A stretch of DNA of 53,632 nucleotides from Bacteroidales bacterium (GCA_020438105.1 JAGQVE010000018.1:1-53632), one strand, 5' to 3'. Positions 7,951 through 17,868 are shown, counted from the stretch's first letter. Notes: generated by a model from the sequence alone, not told the origin. Program-made: numbers and translations.

Positions 7951-9963
7951 TTAGGGTTGCACGATTATTTTTCCTGATTCAATACCCCGATCGGTTTCAA
8001 CAGAATAAAAATAAACACCTGGTTTCACTCTATAGCCAGCCGCATTGGTTAAATCCCATTTTACAACTTCCGTCCCTGATATTTTCAATTTTCTAAGTAA
8101 AGTTCCTTCAACGCTGAAAATGCGTAATGTAGATGGTTCGTTTATAATTTCATTATTTTCAAATGTTACTGTAGTGTTAGTGGGATTGGGATAGATCCGA
8201 TAAGCCAGAGATCCCTTATTTTCGAATTGACCCCCTAAAAGATCCCAATTAACCGCAACTCCTACTTGATAATTTCCCAGGGATGATTCAATGATAATGA
8301 TTTCATATACATAACTTCCCGGATTATAGGATGCGCTACCGGGAACCGGTGCTACTTCAAACTCCAGTGTGTCAGTCGGATTTAAAATCTCCGGAAAGTT
8401 TGGAGTGGATCCCGTAAAAGTGATATAAAAACCAGGGTCAAAGTAGATTTGCGAAACCTCAACAATTTCACTGGTTTCATTAATAACATAAACTACATAG
8501 TTATCAAAGACGTCCATGGTTATTGAATCCGGAAGAATTGTCAGATCTGCTGATATCACAATTGGCCCCAATGTTCCATCCAGTTTCAGGTTTTGCGCAT
8601 AAATATCTTTATTGCCGTTGCGTTCATCTTCCCAGGCTGAGATCCACTGGCCATCGTGAAAAGCTCCGGAAACCGTGTGCACCTTTGTGCTTGGCAAATT
8701 ACAAACATCCACAATGTCATCCGGCCACACATAGTTGCCCTCGGTATCGATACGCATAGCTTTTATGGTTGCATTGGAAGCAGAGGCGTTTTCTTCATAA
8801 AACAGTACCATGTCTTCATCACTGTTATGGGCCTCATAAGGATAAACATCGGTAGGAGAAATTTCAATGAATTTTTTGGCATTGTCGCCCCATAATCTTT
8901 CACCTGTTGCAGAAATCTTTTGTCCGTACAATCCGCGGTTATTTTGATCAGCATCCATTTCATTCCAGTAAACGAATACATCATCAGATTCCGGAGGCAA
9001 AGCCAGTTGCGGGTAAAAATGGTGGCGTCCGGGATATAGGGAGGCTTCCACACCATCATCCCCCAGAAGCACTGTGCCATCTGAACCGATGTGCTGAACA
9101 AAGGTAGAGGAGAGGTTATTGGCATCACGATCGTCGTGCCAGGCAATGAAAAATCCATCGCTCCCATCACTTTTCATAGAAAAGATCTGTGTCCATGCCG
9201 AGATACCCCCGGCATTTGAAATGATAGCAGCGTTGTCCCAAACGGCATTTCCATCGGTATCATATCGCTGGGCAAAAACATGCCGGGTGGGAGCCCACAC
9301 CGGACCTGAGTCTTCAAAATATTTCATGATCACATCATCCTCGCCTGCGGCAATAAGCTGTGGCCATGAATAGGTATTGGCTCCTGAAATGGAAATCCCG
9401 TTTTCTCCCCAAAGTTTGGCACCTTCAGGAGATATCTTCTGCCGGATCACCACATTATCGGCCTGCCATGCAAAAACCGCGTTTCCTGAGTTGGTAACAC
9501 ATACTTTTGGTGCTGCATCGAATGCCGGACCGGTTGACATTTCAATTCCATCTGCTCCCCATAAAAATTCCCCATCAGGTCCTATGCGATAGGCGAATAC
9601 ATCGTTATCCACATTACGGATATCCTGAAAGGTAAGAATGGCACAGTCTTCCTGGTCAACGGTCATGTCCCAGTCGGTGAGCCAGGTCATTGCTGTATGA
9701 TCACTCACAAGCAATCCACCTTCAGCCCATTGGATCTCGCCAAATACATCCAGCTTTTGCAGTCTTACATTATAATTTCCTGATTCATTGGAAAACCAGG
9801 CGACGTAGGTAACTCCATATGGAGAAGTTGCCACCTTAGGAATGGCCTGCTCTCCCGAAGAAACGGAAAGTGCATTATTTACGGAAGGATCCGAACTCCA
9901 TTGGGCAAATAATCCCGGCATCAGCATAAACAGCGAAATGATTGAAAAGTAAAGCTTTTTCAT
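7951..9963 (-). CDS. Secreted T9SS cargo with repeated propeller-like segments
   Basis: The open frame begins at 10008, but MKKLYFSIISLFMLMPGLFAQ at 9963 is a typical signal peptide, and a perfect -7 element (9984-9991) lies between the two candidate starts, so 9963 is preferred (670 residues). The mature part repeats a unit of roughly 45-60 residues about eight times. Each has a strand such as VFAYRI, then DGEFLWGADGIEMS, with variants GPDGEFLWG, SPEGAKLWG, DTDGNAVWD, SATGERLWG. This pattern suggests a beta-propeller. A final beta-sandwich and a T9SS type A sorting domain (YRIYPNPTNTTVTF to IIVQP) complete it. Similar proteins are annotated as hypothetical in Bacteroidota. It is likely exported and surface-bound; binding partner is unknown. 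It stands upstream of the papain-like peptidase on the same strand, about 140 bases away. Confidence 0.75.
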   Translation of the reverse strand: MKKLYFSIISLFMLMPGLFAQWSSDPSVNNALSVSSGEQAIPKVATSPYGVTYVAWFSNESGNYNVRLQKLDVFGEIQWAEGGLLVSDHTAMTWLTDWDMTVDQEDCAILTFQDIRNVDNDVFAYRIGPDGEFLWGADGIEMSTGPAFDAAPKVCVTNSGNAVFAWQADNVVIRQKISPEGAKLWGENGISISGANTYSWPQLIAAGEDDVIMKYFEDSGPVWAPTRHVFAQRYDTDGNAVWDNAAIISNAGGISAWTQIFSMKSDGSDGFFIAWHDDRDANNLSSTFVQHIGSDGTVLLGDDGVEASLYPGRHHFYPQLALPPESDDVFVYWNEMDADQNNRGLYGQKISATGERLWGDNAKKFIEISPTDVYPYEAHNSDEDMVLFYEENASASNATIKAMRIDTEGNYVWPDDIVDVCNLPSTKVHTVSGAFHDGQWISAWEDERNGNKDIYAQNLKLDGTLGPIVISADLTILPDSITMDVFDNYVVYVINETSEIVEVSQIYFDPGFYITFTGSTPNFPEILNPTDTLEFEVAPVPGSASYNPGSYVYEIIIIESSLGNYQVGVAVNWDLLGGQFENKGSLAYRIYPNPTNTTVTFENNEIINEPSTLRIFSVEGTLLRKLKISGTEVVKWDLTNAAGYRVKPGVYFYSVETDRGIESGKIIVQP

Positions 9964-9983
9964 TGATATTAATTTTCGATCAC

Positions 9984-9991
9984 CAAAGTTA
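9984..9991 (-). promoter_or_regulatory. Putative -7 promoter element of the propeller protein
   Basis: Minus-strand TAACTTTG matches the Bacteroidota -7 consensus TAnnTTTG exactly and lies 21 bases before the ATG at 9963. I found no good TTTG -33 partner. It supports the downstream start. Confidence 0.4.
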
Positions 9992-10122
9992 CTTATTATC
10001 TGATTCAAGTGCTTACTTTATTTGAATTTGAACAATATCAGTGCTTACCTGTTACAATGCTAGTTATCAGGATTTCTCATTTAAACCAGGAAATTCCTTA
10101 ATCCTTTCAAACAAAAACGCGC

Positions 10123-11253
10123 ATGATAATTGGAGTTTTAAAGGAACAGGCACCCGAACAAAGGGTTGCCTTATTACCCGAAGCAATCCCCAACATACTG
10201 GAATTAAAAAACGAAGTCTGGATCGAGAAAGGTGCCGGTGTTTTGGCCTTTTCACCGGATCAATTGTATCAGGATGCGGGCGCTAAAATCAAATCCCGAT
10301 CCGAAATTCTTGAGCAAGCCGATCTTTTGTTACTGGTGAGTGTGCCTGCTGATAAAGACAGCGGTTCAATCCCGGCCGGCAAGGTGTTGCTTGGTACCTT
10401 CAGTCCGCTGAATAATACCAAACTGGTTGAAGATTTTAAATCAAAAAATTTGACCACCTTCAGTCTTGATGCTGTTCCCCGAATTACACGGGCCCAGGCC
10501 ATGGATGTGCTGTCGAGTATGGCAACAGTTGCCGGATACCGCGCAGTACTGGATGCCGCTTTTCATTTGCCAACATTTTATCCCATGTTTATGTCGGCTG
10601 CAGGAACCATTAAACCTGCTAAAGTGCTGATCCTGGGAGCCGGTGTAGCAGGATTGCAGGCCATCGCAACAGCCCGTAAACTGGGAGCAGTGGTGGAGGC
10701 TTTTGATGTTAGAAGTGCTGTTAAAGAAGAGGTTCAGAGCTTGGGTGCAAAGTTCGTGGAGGTGGAGGGCGCTACTGAAGATAAAGCTGCTGGCGGATAT
10801 GCCGTTGAACAAACCGAAGAATTCAAACAGCGTCAGAGCCAGATGATACAGGAGCATGCCATCAAATCGGATGTGGTGATCTGTACTGCACAAATTCCTG
10901 GAAGAAAAGCGCCATTGCTAATTAAAAAAGAAACGGTAAAATCCATGAAAGATGGATCGGTAATCATCGACCTGGCTTCAAGCTCAGGTGGAAACTGCGA
11001 GGTGACCGAAAACGATAAAACCATCGTTGTGGACGGGGTTACCATCATCGGTAATTCTAATTATCCCTCAGGAATGCCGGTTGACGCCAGCCGTATGTAC
11101 GGAAAAAACCTTGTCAACTTCATGAAATTGCTCATCGACGAAGAGGGTAAAATCAAACTTGACTTTGAGGATGAGATCATAAAAGGAGCTTGTATTACCC
11201 ATCTGGGTGAAATTGTAAATGAGCGTGTAAAAGGTATGATCGAAAGCAAATAA
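10123..11253 (+). CDS. pntAA: NAD(P) transhydrogenase alpha subunit, part 1
   Basis: A 376-residue soluble domain I of proton-translocating transhydrogenase. It begins MIIGVLKEQAPEQRVALLPE, the family's usual opening, and has the NAD-binding Rossmann motif in LILGAGVAGLQAIATARKLG followed by AFDVRSAVKEEVQSLGAKF. The domain binds NAD(H) on the cytoplasmic face and passes hydride to NADP(H) on PntB, coupled to proton entry. It is the first of three genes (pntAA, pntAB, pntB) spaced 24 and 27 bases apart, the split arrangement seen in many bacteria, in contrast to the fused PntA of Escherichia coli. No sorting signal or membrane segment is present. The main expected role is NADPH supply from the proton gradient. 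Confidence 0.95.
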   Translation: MIIGVLKEQAPEQRVALLPEAIPNILELKNEVWIEKGAGVLAFSPDQLYQDAGAKIKSRSEILEQADLLLLVSVPADKDSGSIPAGKVLLGTFSPLNNTKLVEDFKSKNLTTFSLDAVPRITRAQAMDVLSSMATVAGYRAVLDAAFHLPTFYPMFMSAAGTIKPAKVLILGAGVAGLQAIATARKLGAVVEAFDVRSAVKEEVQSLGAKFVEVEGATEDKAAGGYAVEQTEEFKQRQSQMIQEHAIKSDVVICTAQIPGRKAPLLIKKETVKSMKDGSVIIDLASSSGGNCEVTENDKTIVVDGVTIIGNSNYPSGMPVDASRMYGKNLVNFMKLLIDEEGKIKLDFEDEIIKGACITHLGEIVNERVKGMIESK

Positions 11254-11277
11254 TTCACTATTTCAATATTTTCAGAT

Positions 11278-11592
11278 ATGGAAGAAATCATCGTCTTTTT
11301 TTATTCATTTCGCGAACCGATTTTTATCATGGTTTTGTCAATCTTTCTTGGCATTGAAGTGATTTCAAATGTACCTTCCGTTTTGCATACGCCATTGATG
11401 TCGGGAGCTAACGCCATCAGCGGGGTAATCATTATAGGAGGAATCATCCTTGTGGGTCACGCCGACCTGAGCAGGTTTTCGCTGGAATTGATTCTTGGGA
11501 TCCTGGCCATGTTATTCGGAACACTTAATGTGGCCGGCGGTTTTGCGGTGACCGACCGCATGCTTGAAATGTTTAAAAAGAAGAAAAAATAA
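11278..11592 (+). CDS. pntAB: NAD(P) transhydrogenase alpha subunit, part 2 (membrane)
   Basis: A 104-residue protein with three hydrophobic segments. The block GIEVISNVPSVLHTPLMSGANAISGV (conserved residues VPSVLHTPLMSG AN) is diagnostic for the first part of the transhydrogenase membrane domain II. The C terminus is a basic tail (MFKKKKK). It combines with the membrane half of PntB to form the proton channel. It sits between pntAA and pntB with short gaps and the same strand, so a single operon is clear. Confidence 0.95.
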   Translation: MEEIIVFFYSFREPIFIMVLSIFLGIEVISNVPSVLHTPLMSGANAISGVIIIGGIILVGHADLSRFSLELILGILAMLFGTLNVAGGFAVTDRMLEMFKKKKK

Positions 11593-11619
11593 TCGGATTA
11601 CCGGAAAAACAAGATCAAC

Positions 11620-13047
11620 ATGGATAATATTCTGCATACTTTCAATGGTGAGGCCTTTACCTATGCGCATGCATTTCTTGAATTCAGTTATTTGCTTGCA
11701 GCCATACTTTTTGTATACGGACTCAAACTATTAAGTCATCCGGAAACAGCCCGAAAAGGAAATATCTGGGCGGCATCAGGTATGATTTTGGCTATGATTA
11801 CTACCCTGTTTTTACATGAAGATGATGGTGGCAGCCGGATTGGTTTTACCAATGTGATAGTCATAATTGTTACCTTGGGAATTGGTGGAGCTATTGGGTT
11901 GGTTATATCAAAACGCGTAAAAATGACGGCCATGCCCGAGCTTGTCTCATTCTTCAATGCGACTGGTGGCGCTGCATCGGCGCTTGTTGGCCTGCTCGAA
12001 TACGGTAACCCCGGGAATGAATCCTTGCTGGTAACACTTCTTGGTTTGATCATCGGATCCATTGCCTTTAGCGGAAGTATGATCGCTTATGGCAAACTAT
12101 CGGGCAAAGTTGGAAATATCAGTGCAGGATTTATGAAGTATGTAAATATTGTTTTGCTTATTGGCATCACTGCGCTTACTGTATATATTTTATTACAACC
12201 CGAACCACATAAATATGCATCACTTGTTTATCTGCTGTTAGCGGTTTCCCTTCTGTATGGTATTTTATTCGTTATGCCTATTGGTGGTGCCGATATGCCC
12301 GTAGTTATTTCGCTGCTTAATTCGCTTACCGGTATTGCGGCTGCTATGGCGGGCTTTATTTATCATAACCTGGCCATGATCCTCGGTGGGATTTTAGTAG
12401 GAGCAGCTGGTTCAATTCTTACCCTGTTAATGTGTAAAGCCATGAACCGAAGTTTATGGAATGTTCTGCTTGGTGGATTTGGCGGTGGCGGTGTTGCTTC
12501 CGGAGAAGAAGGAGGTACTATTAAAGAAATCACCCTTTCAGATGCATCTATTTTACTGGCTTATTCGCAAAAAGTGGTCATCATTCCCGGATACGGTTTG
12601 GCTGTTGCGCAGGCCCAGCATAATGCACATGAACTGGAAAAGTTGTTGGAAGGTAAAGGGGTCCAGGTTAAATATGGTATACATCCCGTAGCGGGTCGCA
12701 TGCCCGGACATATGAATGTGCTTTTGGCTGAAGCGGATGTTTCGTATGATAAACTGGTAGAGATGGATGAAATAAACAAAGAAATGTCAGCAACAGATGT
12801 TGTGATTGTTATTGGGGCCAATGATGTGGTGAATCCTGCTGCCAATGAAACACCCGGAAGCCCCATTTACGGCATGCCCATCATCAATGCAGTTGAAGCG
12901 AAAAATGTAATTGTGATGAAACGCGGTATGGGCAAAGGATATGCGGGTATTGAAAACCCGCTTTTCTTCAGAGATAACACCCGAATGCTGTTTGGTAATG
13001 CCAAGGATTCCATCCAAAAGCTGATCAGCGAAATCAATACCCTTTAG
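11620..13047 (+). CDS. pntB: NAD(P) transhydrogenase beta subunit
   Basis: A 475-residue protein. The first 270 residues hold about eight or nine membrane helices, including the conserved SFFNATGGAASALVGL and GGADMPVVISLLNSLTG blocks. The last 180 residues form the NADP(H)-binding domain III: VVIIPGYGLAVAQAQH, the HPVAGRMPGHMNVLLAEA block and VIGANDVVNPAANETPGSPI. All usual motifs are present, so the enzyme should be active. It catalyses NADH + NADP+ to NAD+ + NADPH driven by proton flow at the inner membrane. A 9-base inverted repeat (GTTATTGTT at 13062, AACAATAAC at 13100) lies just after the stop but lacks a U-tract, so it is not called as a terminator. Confidence 0.96.
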   Translation: MDNILHTFNGEAFTYAHAFLEFSYLLAAILFVYGLKLLSHPETARKGNIWAASGMILAMITTLFLHEDDGGSRIGFTNVIVIIVTLGIGGAIGLVISKRVKMTAMPELVSFFNATGGAASALVGLLEYGNPGNESLLVTLLGLIIGSIAFSGSMIAYGKLSGKVGNISAGFMKYVNIVLLIGITALTVYILLQPEPHKYASLVYLLLAVSLLYGILFVMPIGGADMPVVISLLNSLTGIAAAMAGFIYHNLAMILGGILVGAAGSILTLLMCKAMNRSLWNVLLGGFGGGGVASGEEGGTIKEITLSDASILLAYSQKVVIIPGYGLAVAQAQHNAHELEKLLEGKGVQVKYGIHPVAGRMPGHMNVLLAEADVSYDKLVEMDEINKEMSATDVVIVIGANDVVNPAANETPGSPIYGMPIINAVEAKNVIVMKRGMGKGYAGIENPLFFRDNTRMLFGNAKDSIQKLISEINTL

Positions 13048-13201
13048 TATTTTGGTTAAATGTTATTGTTATCACACTGTTTGCTGGGAAAATCCGGTAA
13101 ACAATAACCCTTTTCATTTGTTGTAAACTTTTGCGTTGATAAACGATTCATAACTAAACTTCCCGTTGCCGGGATAACTTTTATTTCAAAATATTAAACT
13201 A

Positions 13202-14782
13202 ATGAAAAAACTAGCATTTTTACTTTTATCAATTACTTTTTCTGCGCTAACATTCGGACAGTTGAACATTGAGGAGGTTGGATACAAATCCTATTCGGAT
13301 GATCTGAGTGACATTTGGGGCTATGCCGACGAGGAAGGCAATGAATATGCCCTGGTTGGGACATACAGCGGTCTCTCCATTGTGGATGTTACTGATCCTT
13401 CTAATCCCACAGAGGTCTTTTTCGGGACCGGAGCCGGAAGCATCTGGCGCGATATTAAAACCTGGGGCGATTATGCCTATGTTTCCAATGAATCATTTGG
13501 AGGTGTTTATATCGTTGACCTGAGTCCGCTGCCTGGTGGCGAAATTACAGTAACCTCAAGTTTTACCGGAAATGCCTATCCCTTTCAATCGGCACATAAC
13601 CTCTACATTGATGAAACCGGCAAAATGTACATTTTTGGAGCTGATAACGGAAATGGTGGTGCAATCATTTGCGACCTCACTTCAGATCCGATGAATCCTG
13701 AAGAACTAGGGCGTTTTAATACCTATTATCTGCATGATGGGATGGCACGTGGCGACACCCTTTGGGGTGCTGCTATTTATGCCGGCAATTTACTGGCCAT
13801 TGATGTTTCAAATCCGGCTTCACCTAGTATTATGGGATCAGTAAGTACCCCTGGTAATTTTACCCACAATTGTTGGGTTTCACAAGATGGAACACACGTT
13901 TTTACAACCGATGAAGTTAGTAATGGTTACATTGGCGCGTATGATGTGTCGGATCTGTCCAATATTATCGAAACAGATATTATTCAAACCGCACCAGGAA
14001 CAAATGTGATTCCGCACAATACGCATGTAATCGGTGATTTCCTGGTAACCTCGTATTACACCGAAGGCATTACCATTCATGATGTTTCACGGCCCGATAA
14101 CATTTTTGAAGTAGGCCATTTTGATACATCACCCGGATATTCAGGTAGTGGTTATCATGGTAGCTGGGGTGCTTATCCCTTTCTGCCTTCAGGAAATATA
14201 CTTGCTTCCGATATTGAAAATGGCCTGTACATCCTGGCACCAACTTATATCAAAGCAACCCATGTGGATGGCCTTGTAACAGATTCTGTCACAGGCGATC
14301 CTTTGTTTAATGTTGCTTACGATGTGATCGGAACGGATATCAGCGGACAAACAGCATTCGATGGTTCCTTCTCATTTGGTACTTTGGAAAACGGAACATA
14401 CGATATTGAATTTACCAAGGATGGTTATGAAACAAAGGTAGTGGAAGGGCTTGTTTTTGAAAACGGTGCCGTTTACGATTTGGAAGTTGAAATGAGCATG
14501 CCGGGTACAACTTCGGTGGATGAAAATGCGGAAATTGAATTGAATGCCTATCCAAACCCATTTAATTCGGAATTGACCATTTCCTATGCGATAAATTCAA
14601 AATCTGCCGGGTCCACCATTCAGGTGATGGATGTAACCGGTAAACTGATGTTTGAGCAAACGCTTTTCGATTCAAAAGGAAAAGTGATTCTGAGCAATGA
14701 TCTTGATTCGGGTGTTTATTTTGTGAGAATTGCAAATTCACAAAATCAGCAGTTTCAGATGAAAAGGATCATCAAGATGTAA
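13202..14782 (+). CDS. Choice-of-anchor B family secreted protein, T9SS cargo
   Basis: A 526-residue exported protein with signal peptide MKKLAFLLLSITFSALTFGQ. Residues about 20-340 match the choice-of-anchor B domain, with repeated LVIVD-like units: GLSIVDVTDPSNPTEV, NLLAIDVSNPASPSIMG, GITIHDVSRPDNIFEVG. A carboxypeptidase-regulatory-like beta-sandwich follows (VDGLVTDSVTGDPLFN to GYETKVV). The C terminus is a T9SS type A domain (AYPNPFNSELTIS to KRIIKM). Such proteins are surface-attached or released; the propeller's ligand is unknown. It is convergent with the next gene, and a terminator lies between them. Confidence 0.85.
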   Translation: MKKLAFLLLSITFSALTFGQLNIEEVGYKSYSDDLSDIWGYADEEGNEYALVGTYSGLSIVDVTDPSNPTEVFFGTGAGSIWRDIKTWGDYAYVSNESFGGVYIVDLSPLPGGEITVTSSFTGNAYPFQSAHNLYIDETGKMYIFGADNGNGGAIICDLTSDPMNPEELGRFNTYYLHDGMARGDTLWGAAIYAGNLLAIDVSNPASPSIMGSVSTPGNFTHNCWVSQDGTHVFTTDEVSNGYIGAYDVSDLSNIIETDIIQTAPGTNVIPHNTHVIGDFLVTSYYTEGITIHDVSRPDNIFEVGHFDTSPGYSGSGYHGSWGAYPFLPSGNILASDIENGLYILAPTYIKATHVDGLVTDSVTGDPLFNVAYDVIGTDISGQTAFDGSFSFGTLENGTYDIEFTKDGYETKVVEGLVFENGAVYDLEVEMSMPGTTSVDENAEIELNAYPNPFNSELTISYAINSKSAGSTIQVMDVTGKLMFEQTLFDSKGKVILSNDLDSGVYFVRIANSQNQQFQMKRIIKM

Positions 14783-14804
14783 CGATGAAACAATAATGAT
14801 TTAG

Positions 14805-14838
14805 AAAAGGCTTTTGCGATTGGCAGGAGCCTTTTTTA
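14805..14838 (+). terminator. Intrinsic terminator after the choice-of-anchor B gene
   Basis: AAAGGCT (14806-14812) pairs with AGCCTTT (14828-14834), followed by a T-run. The hairpin ends inside the stop codon region of the convergent minus-strand gene. Confidence 0.65.
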
Positions 14839-17196
14839 TTGCAAAACAATTTTCCGGTTGATTATAGCGCCGGCAGTTTCTATGCGTATGAAATAAATGC
14901 CTGGATTGTGACCGGTTAGATTTATCACTGATTCTTTACCAAAATCGGTTTTTGTTAAGATCAGGTCACCTAAATTGCTAAAAATCTCAATCTGTTCAAT
15001 CTTTTCCAGTGACCGGATCACGAACCAATCTTTAACCGGGTTTGGATAAATGTCGATTTTTATTTGAGAAAGATCCACAATATTGTCAAAGAAACAATAA
15101 GTAAAAGCTGGCACTGATTCCCCGAAGAAATAGATTGCAGTTACCTCATAGGTATTCGAATAAATTCCTTCCTCATCATAATACACTTCGTTTAATAATG
15201 GTGTCGTATTAAGTTGCACTCCATCCCGATAAATATTATAACCGTCATAATCAGAAAGGCATCCTTCTGGTGTTGACCAGTAAATATTATTGCCAATACA
15301 CCCACTGGTGCAATAAATGTCAGTTGGTTCGAGGTTTTCAGGCATGGGAACAGTGATACAGAGCTCCTCAGTGGGCTCCGATTCACCCGAAACATAAACT
15401 GCTGTTACCTGGTAGCAATATTCCATTTCAGGATCAAGGTTTTGATCACATAATTCAATACCGGTAAAATTTGAAAGCAGGGTCCCATCTCTGTAAATTT
15501 TATAATAAAGTGGGCTTCCCGTGGAAGGAACTTCCCAGTTGAGGCAGATATCTGTGCATTCTACAAATCCAGTAAGGTTGCCGGGGGGAGTATATCCTAA
15601 AACCTCAAGCATAACATGTATGGAGTCGGGGCTTGAATTAGCAAATGAATAAATAATTATATTTCCTTCATATATGTCCGGATCAAGGTTATAGGAACTT
15701 GTCAGCCACGCAATTTCTTCAATTGAGCCGGCACTTACATTTCCGGAGTATGTGTTAGGTAGCCCTAACCAACCTACATCTCCAACAATATAAAACGTAT
15801 GATCACAGGGGCCGGGATTGGATATTGAGAAGTTAACATATCCGGATGAGTTTGGATATAAACTAATATTGAGTGTATCGGCATATATTTCGAGTAATGC
15901 ATATTCCAATGCCATGTTTAAAGTTATGTACTGATCCGGCTCGAAAGTAAGTGTGGTATCAAAAGTGCAAAATCCACCACTTATAGCAAATAAGTCATAG
16001 GTGCCCGGAACAATATCGCCGATGAAATAATATCCGTCGGCTCCGGTTGTAGCACTGTAAATTCCCAGTTCAACCAGAGCTCCTTCGATGGGGTTACCGT
16101 TAGATGCATTGGTCAAATAGCCTTCAAGGGTGGCTGTTTCCATGGGAACAAGTTCAAAATTTAAAGTTGAAGTGAGGTTGTTTGTAATTAACGCTGAATC
16201 AGATTTGGGGTAATAACCAAATGCATCAACGCTAAATTCCCAAAATCCGGGTAGGATATCTTCAAATATATAATACCCGTTGGAACCTGTAATTTCTGAA
16301 CCAAAAATGCATGAGACAACAATATTTTCTAAACCAGTACCAGTTATTGAGTCTGTTACATAACCCTCAAGGTTGCCATAACACCATGCACAATCAACAA
16401 AATATGCTATTACACAAGCAACAGCCATTTCAAAATTACCTGAAGACCCAACCAATCCGGTTATTTCATGAGAAGCGCCAACAGATTTGTAAGTACCTGC
16501 ATCGTAGGCTACCCCAGTATAATATCCAACAGCCTGGTTTTCCATTACATTGATTGCCGGAGCAATTGCTTCGAGATGGTCAATCCAGTTATTTTCACCC
16601 TCATAGTTCCAATCAAAAGCGCCCCAGTAACTATCGATACCTGTTACAACTGACAGGTCTCCACTCCCATCTCCAACTCCGTTGATATTGAAATAGGAAT
16701 GCAAAGAAGTCGGTTCATCATAAGACCAGGTATCGCCGCCTTCCATATAAATATTGCCACCATAGGTATCAAGCCAGGAAGTAATGATGATGGCTTCATC
16801 TTCGGTTAGAACATGATTATTTGAAAAGATTCCCAGTAACAGGAAAACAACTTCAACATCTGCATCCAATGAATATGCATTCACATCTGTAACATATTCC
16901 ACCTGGTAATCGAGCAACATATCCTCAATTACCGGAGCAAGTTCAGGGTTGGGAGTGGGATCGAGATCAATGATTACAACTACATCCCCGGTATTGGGAG
17001 TAAGTGGCAATTTTTGATTAGTTTTTTGGTGGTAAAAGTTATAATTATGAACTGGTTTTTCAGCGGTCAAACCTATGGTTTGTTTGCTCTGATTGTTTTT
17101 TAAGTTTGATGAATTGGAAACTTTTTGACCAATTGCGGTAATTCCAAAAAGAAAGATTACAGCTAAAATGAAAAGAAATTGTTTTGGTGCTTTCAT
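14836..17196 (-). CDS. Secreted multidomain T9SS cargo with GATase-like domain
   Basis: A 786-residue exported protein with signal peptide MKAPKQFLFILAVIFLFGITAIGQ. Residues about 65-265 form a domain starting VVVIIDLDPTPNPELAP and containing GGNIYMEGGDTWSYDEPT. It matches a domain in the papain-like protein at 4019-7810 and looks like an alpha/beta fold resembling class I glutamine amidotransferases, but I see no catalytic triad. Two carboxypeptidase-regulatory-like domains follow (LEGYVTDSITGTGLENIVV and LEGYLTNASNGNPIEGALV). Then come a BACON-like beta domain and two FN3-like domains (YKIYRDGTLL, YNIYRDGVQL). A T9SS sorting domain closes it (IYPNPVKDWFVIRS to KIVLQ). Function is unknown, but surface adhesion or binding is most likely. 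Confidence 0.8.
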   Translation of the reverse strand: MKAPKQFLFILAVIFLFGITAIGQKVSNSSNLKNNQSKQTIGLTAEKPVHNYNFYHQKTNQKLPLTPNTGDVVVIIDLDPTPNPELAPVIEDMLLDYQVEYVTDVNAYSLDADVEVVFLLLGIFSNNHVLTEDEAIIITSWLDTYGGNIYMEGGDTWSYDEPTSLHSYFNINGVGDGSGDLSVVTGIDSYWGAFDWNYEGENNWIDHLEAIAPAINVMENQAVGYYTGVAYDAGTYKSVGASHEITGLVGSSGNFEMAVACVIAYFVDCAWCYGNLEGYVTDSITGTGLENIVVSCIFGSEITGSNGYYIFEDILPGFWEFSVDAFGYYPKSDSALITNNLTSTLNFELVPMETATLEGYLTNASNGNPIEGALVELGIYSATTGADGYYFIGDIVPGTYDLFAISGGFCTFDTTLTFEPDQYITLNMALEYALLEIYADTLNISLYPNSSGYVNFSISNPGPCDHTFYIVGDVGWLGLPNTYSGNVSAGSIEEIAWLTSSYNLDPDIYEGNIIIYSFANSSPDSIHVMLEVLGYTPPGNLTGFVECTDICLNWEVPSTGSPLYYKIYRDGTLLSNFTGIELCDQNLDPEMEYCYQVTAVYVSGESEPTEELCITVPMPENLEPTDIYCTSGCIGNNIYWSTPEGCLSDYDGYNIYRDGVQLNTTPLLNEVYYDEEGIYSNTYEVTAIYFFGESVPAFTYCFFDNIVDLSQIKIDIYPNPVKDWFVIRSLEKIEQIEIFSNLGDLILTKTDFGKESVINLTGHNPGIYFIRIETAGAIINRKIVLQ

Positions 17197-17349
17197 GACT
17201 TGATTATTAAGTGTTTGTAAAGTTAGGTTTTTCTTTCCTAATTATCAATATATCTGCCCCTAATTTAGACTTTTTATAAATTGTTATTCAGTTAACAAAT
17301 ATCTCCAAAACTTTATAATTTTACCCACTTTAACACAAATAACAATAGC

Positions 17350-17868
17350 ATGCGCATTGTAAGAATAAGGAAAGAAACAGCGGTTGCAGAGCAGGCTTCG
17401 GTCGACCTTTCGCTCATGGATCCGCTGATTGAAAAATACAAAGGCAAAAAGGGCAACATGATCCCCTTGCTGCAGGGTACGCAGGAGATGTATGGTTACA
17501 TCCCCCGGGAAGCCTTTCAAAAGCTGGCCGATGAAACCGGTTTGAAGCTGAGCGAAATGTATGGGGTCGCCACTTTTTATGCACAGTTCCGGCTTAACCC
17601 GGTAGGTAAACACATCGTGAAAGTGTGTCACGGAACCGCCTGCCACGTGCAAAATGCCAATGAACTTACCGACGCCCTCGAAGAAGCCCTCAAGATCAAA
17701 GATGGTGAAACCACAGAAGATGGCCTCTTTACGTTAGAGTCGGTCGCCTGTTTGGGTTGCTGCTCCCTTGCCCCCGTGATGATGATCGGCGACGATACCT
17801 TCGGCAAACTTACCGGGGCGCAGTCGGTGAAGATTGTGAAGAATATACGAATCAGTGAGAATAATTAA
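17350..17868 (+). CDS. NuoE-like [2Fe-2S] thioredoxin-fold subunit
   Basis: A 172-residue protein of the NADH dehydrogenase 24 kDa (NuoE/HydC/HoxE) family. It has a helical N terminus (LLQGTQEMYGYIPREAFQ, GLKLSEMYGVATFYAQF) and a C-terminal thioredoxin-like fold. The [2Fe-2S] ligands are CHGTACH (C-x4-C) and CLGCC (C-x3-C). It opens a three-gene cluster with a NuoF-like flavoprotein and a large FeS flavoprotein. No membrane-arm or quinone-module genes follow, so this is not respiratory complex I but a soluble NADH-dependent complex. A dispersed repeat with a hairpin fills the space before the NuoF-like gene. Confidence 0.92.
   Translation: MRIVRIRKETAVAEQASVDLSLMDPLIEKYKGKKGNMIPLLQGTQEMYGYIPREAFQKLADETGLKLSEMYGVATFYAQFRLNPVGKHIVKVCHGTACHVQNANELTDALEEALKIKDGETTEDGLFTLESVACLGCCSLAPVMMIGDDTFGKLTGAQSVKIVKNIRISENN

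Noticed and set aside
13062..13108. Inverted repeat after pntB as a terminator
   Set aside because: The loop is about 30 bases and there is no T-run after it.
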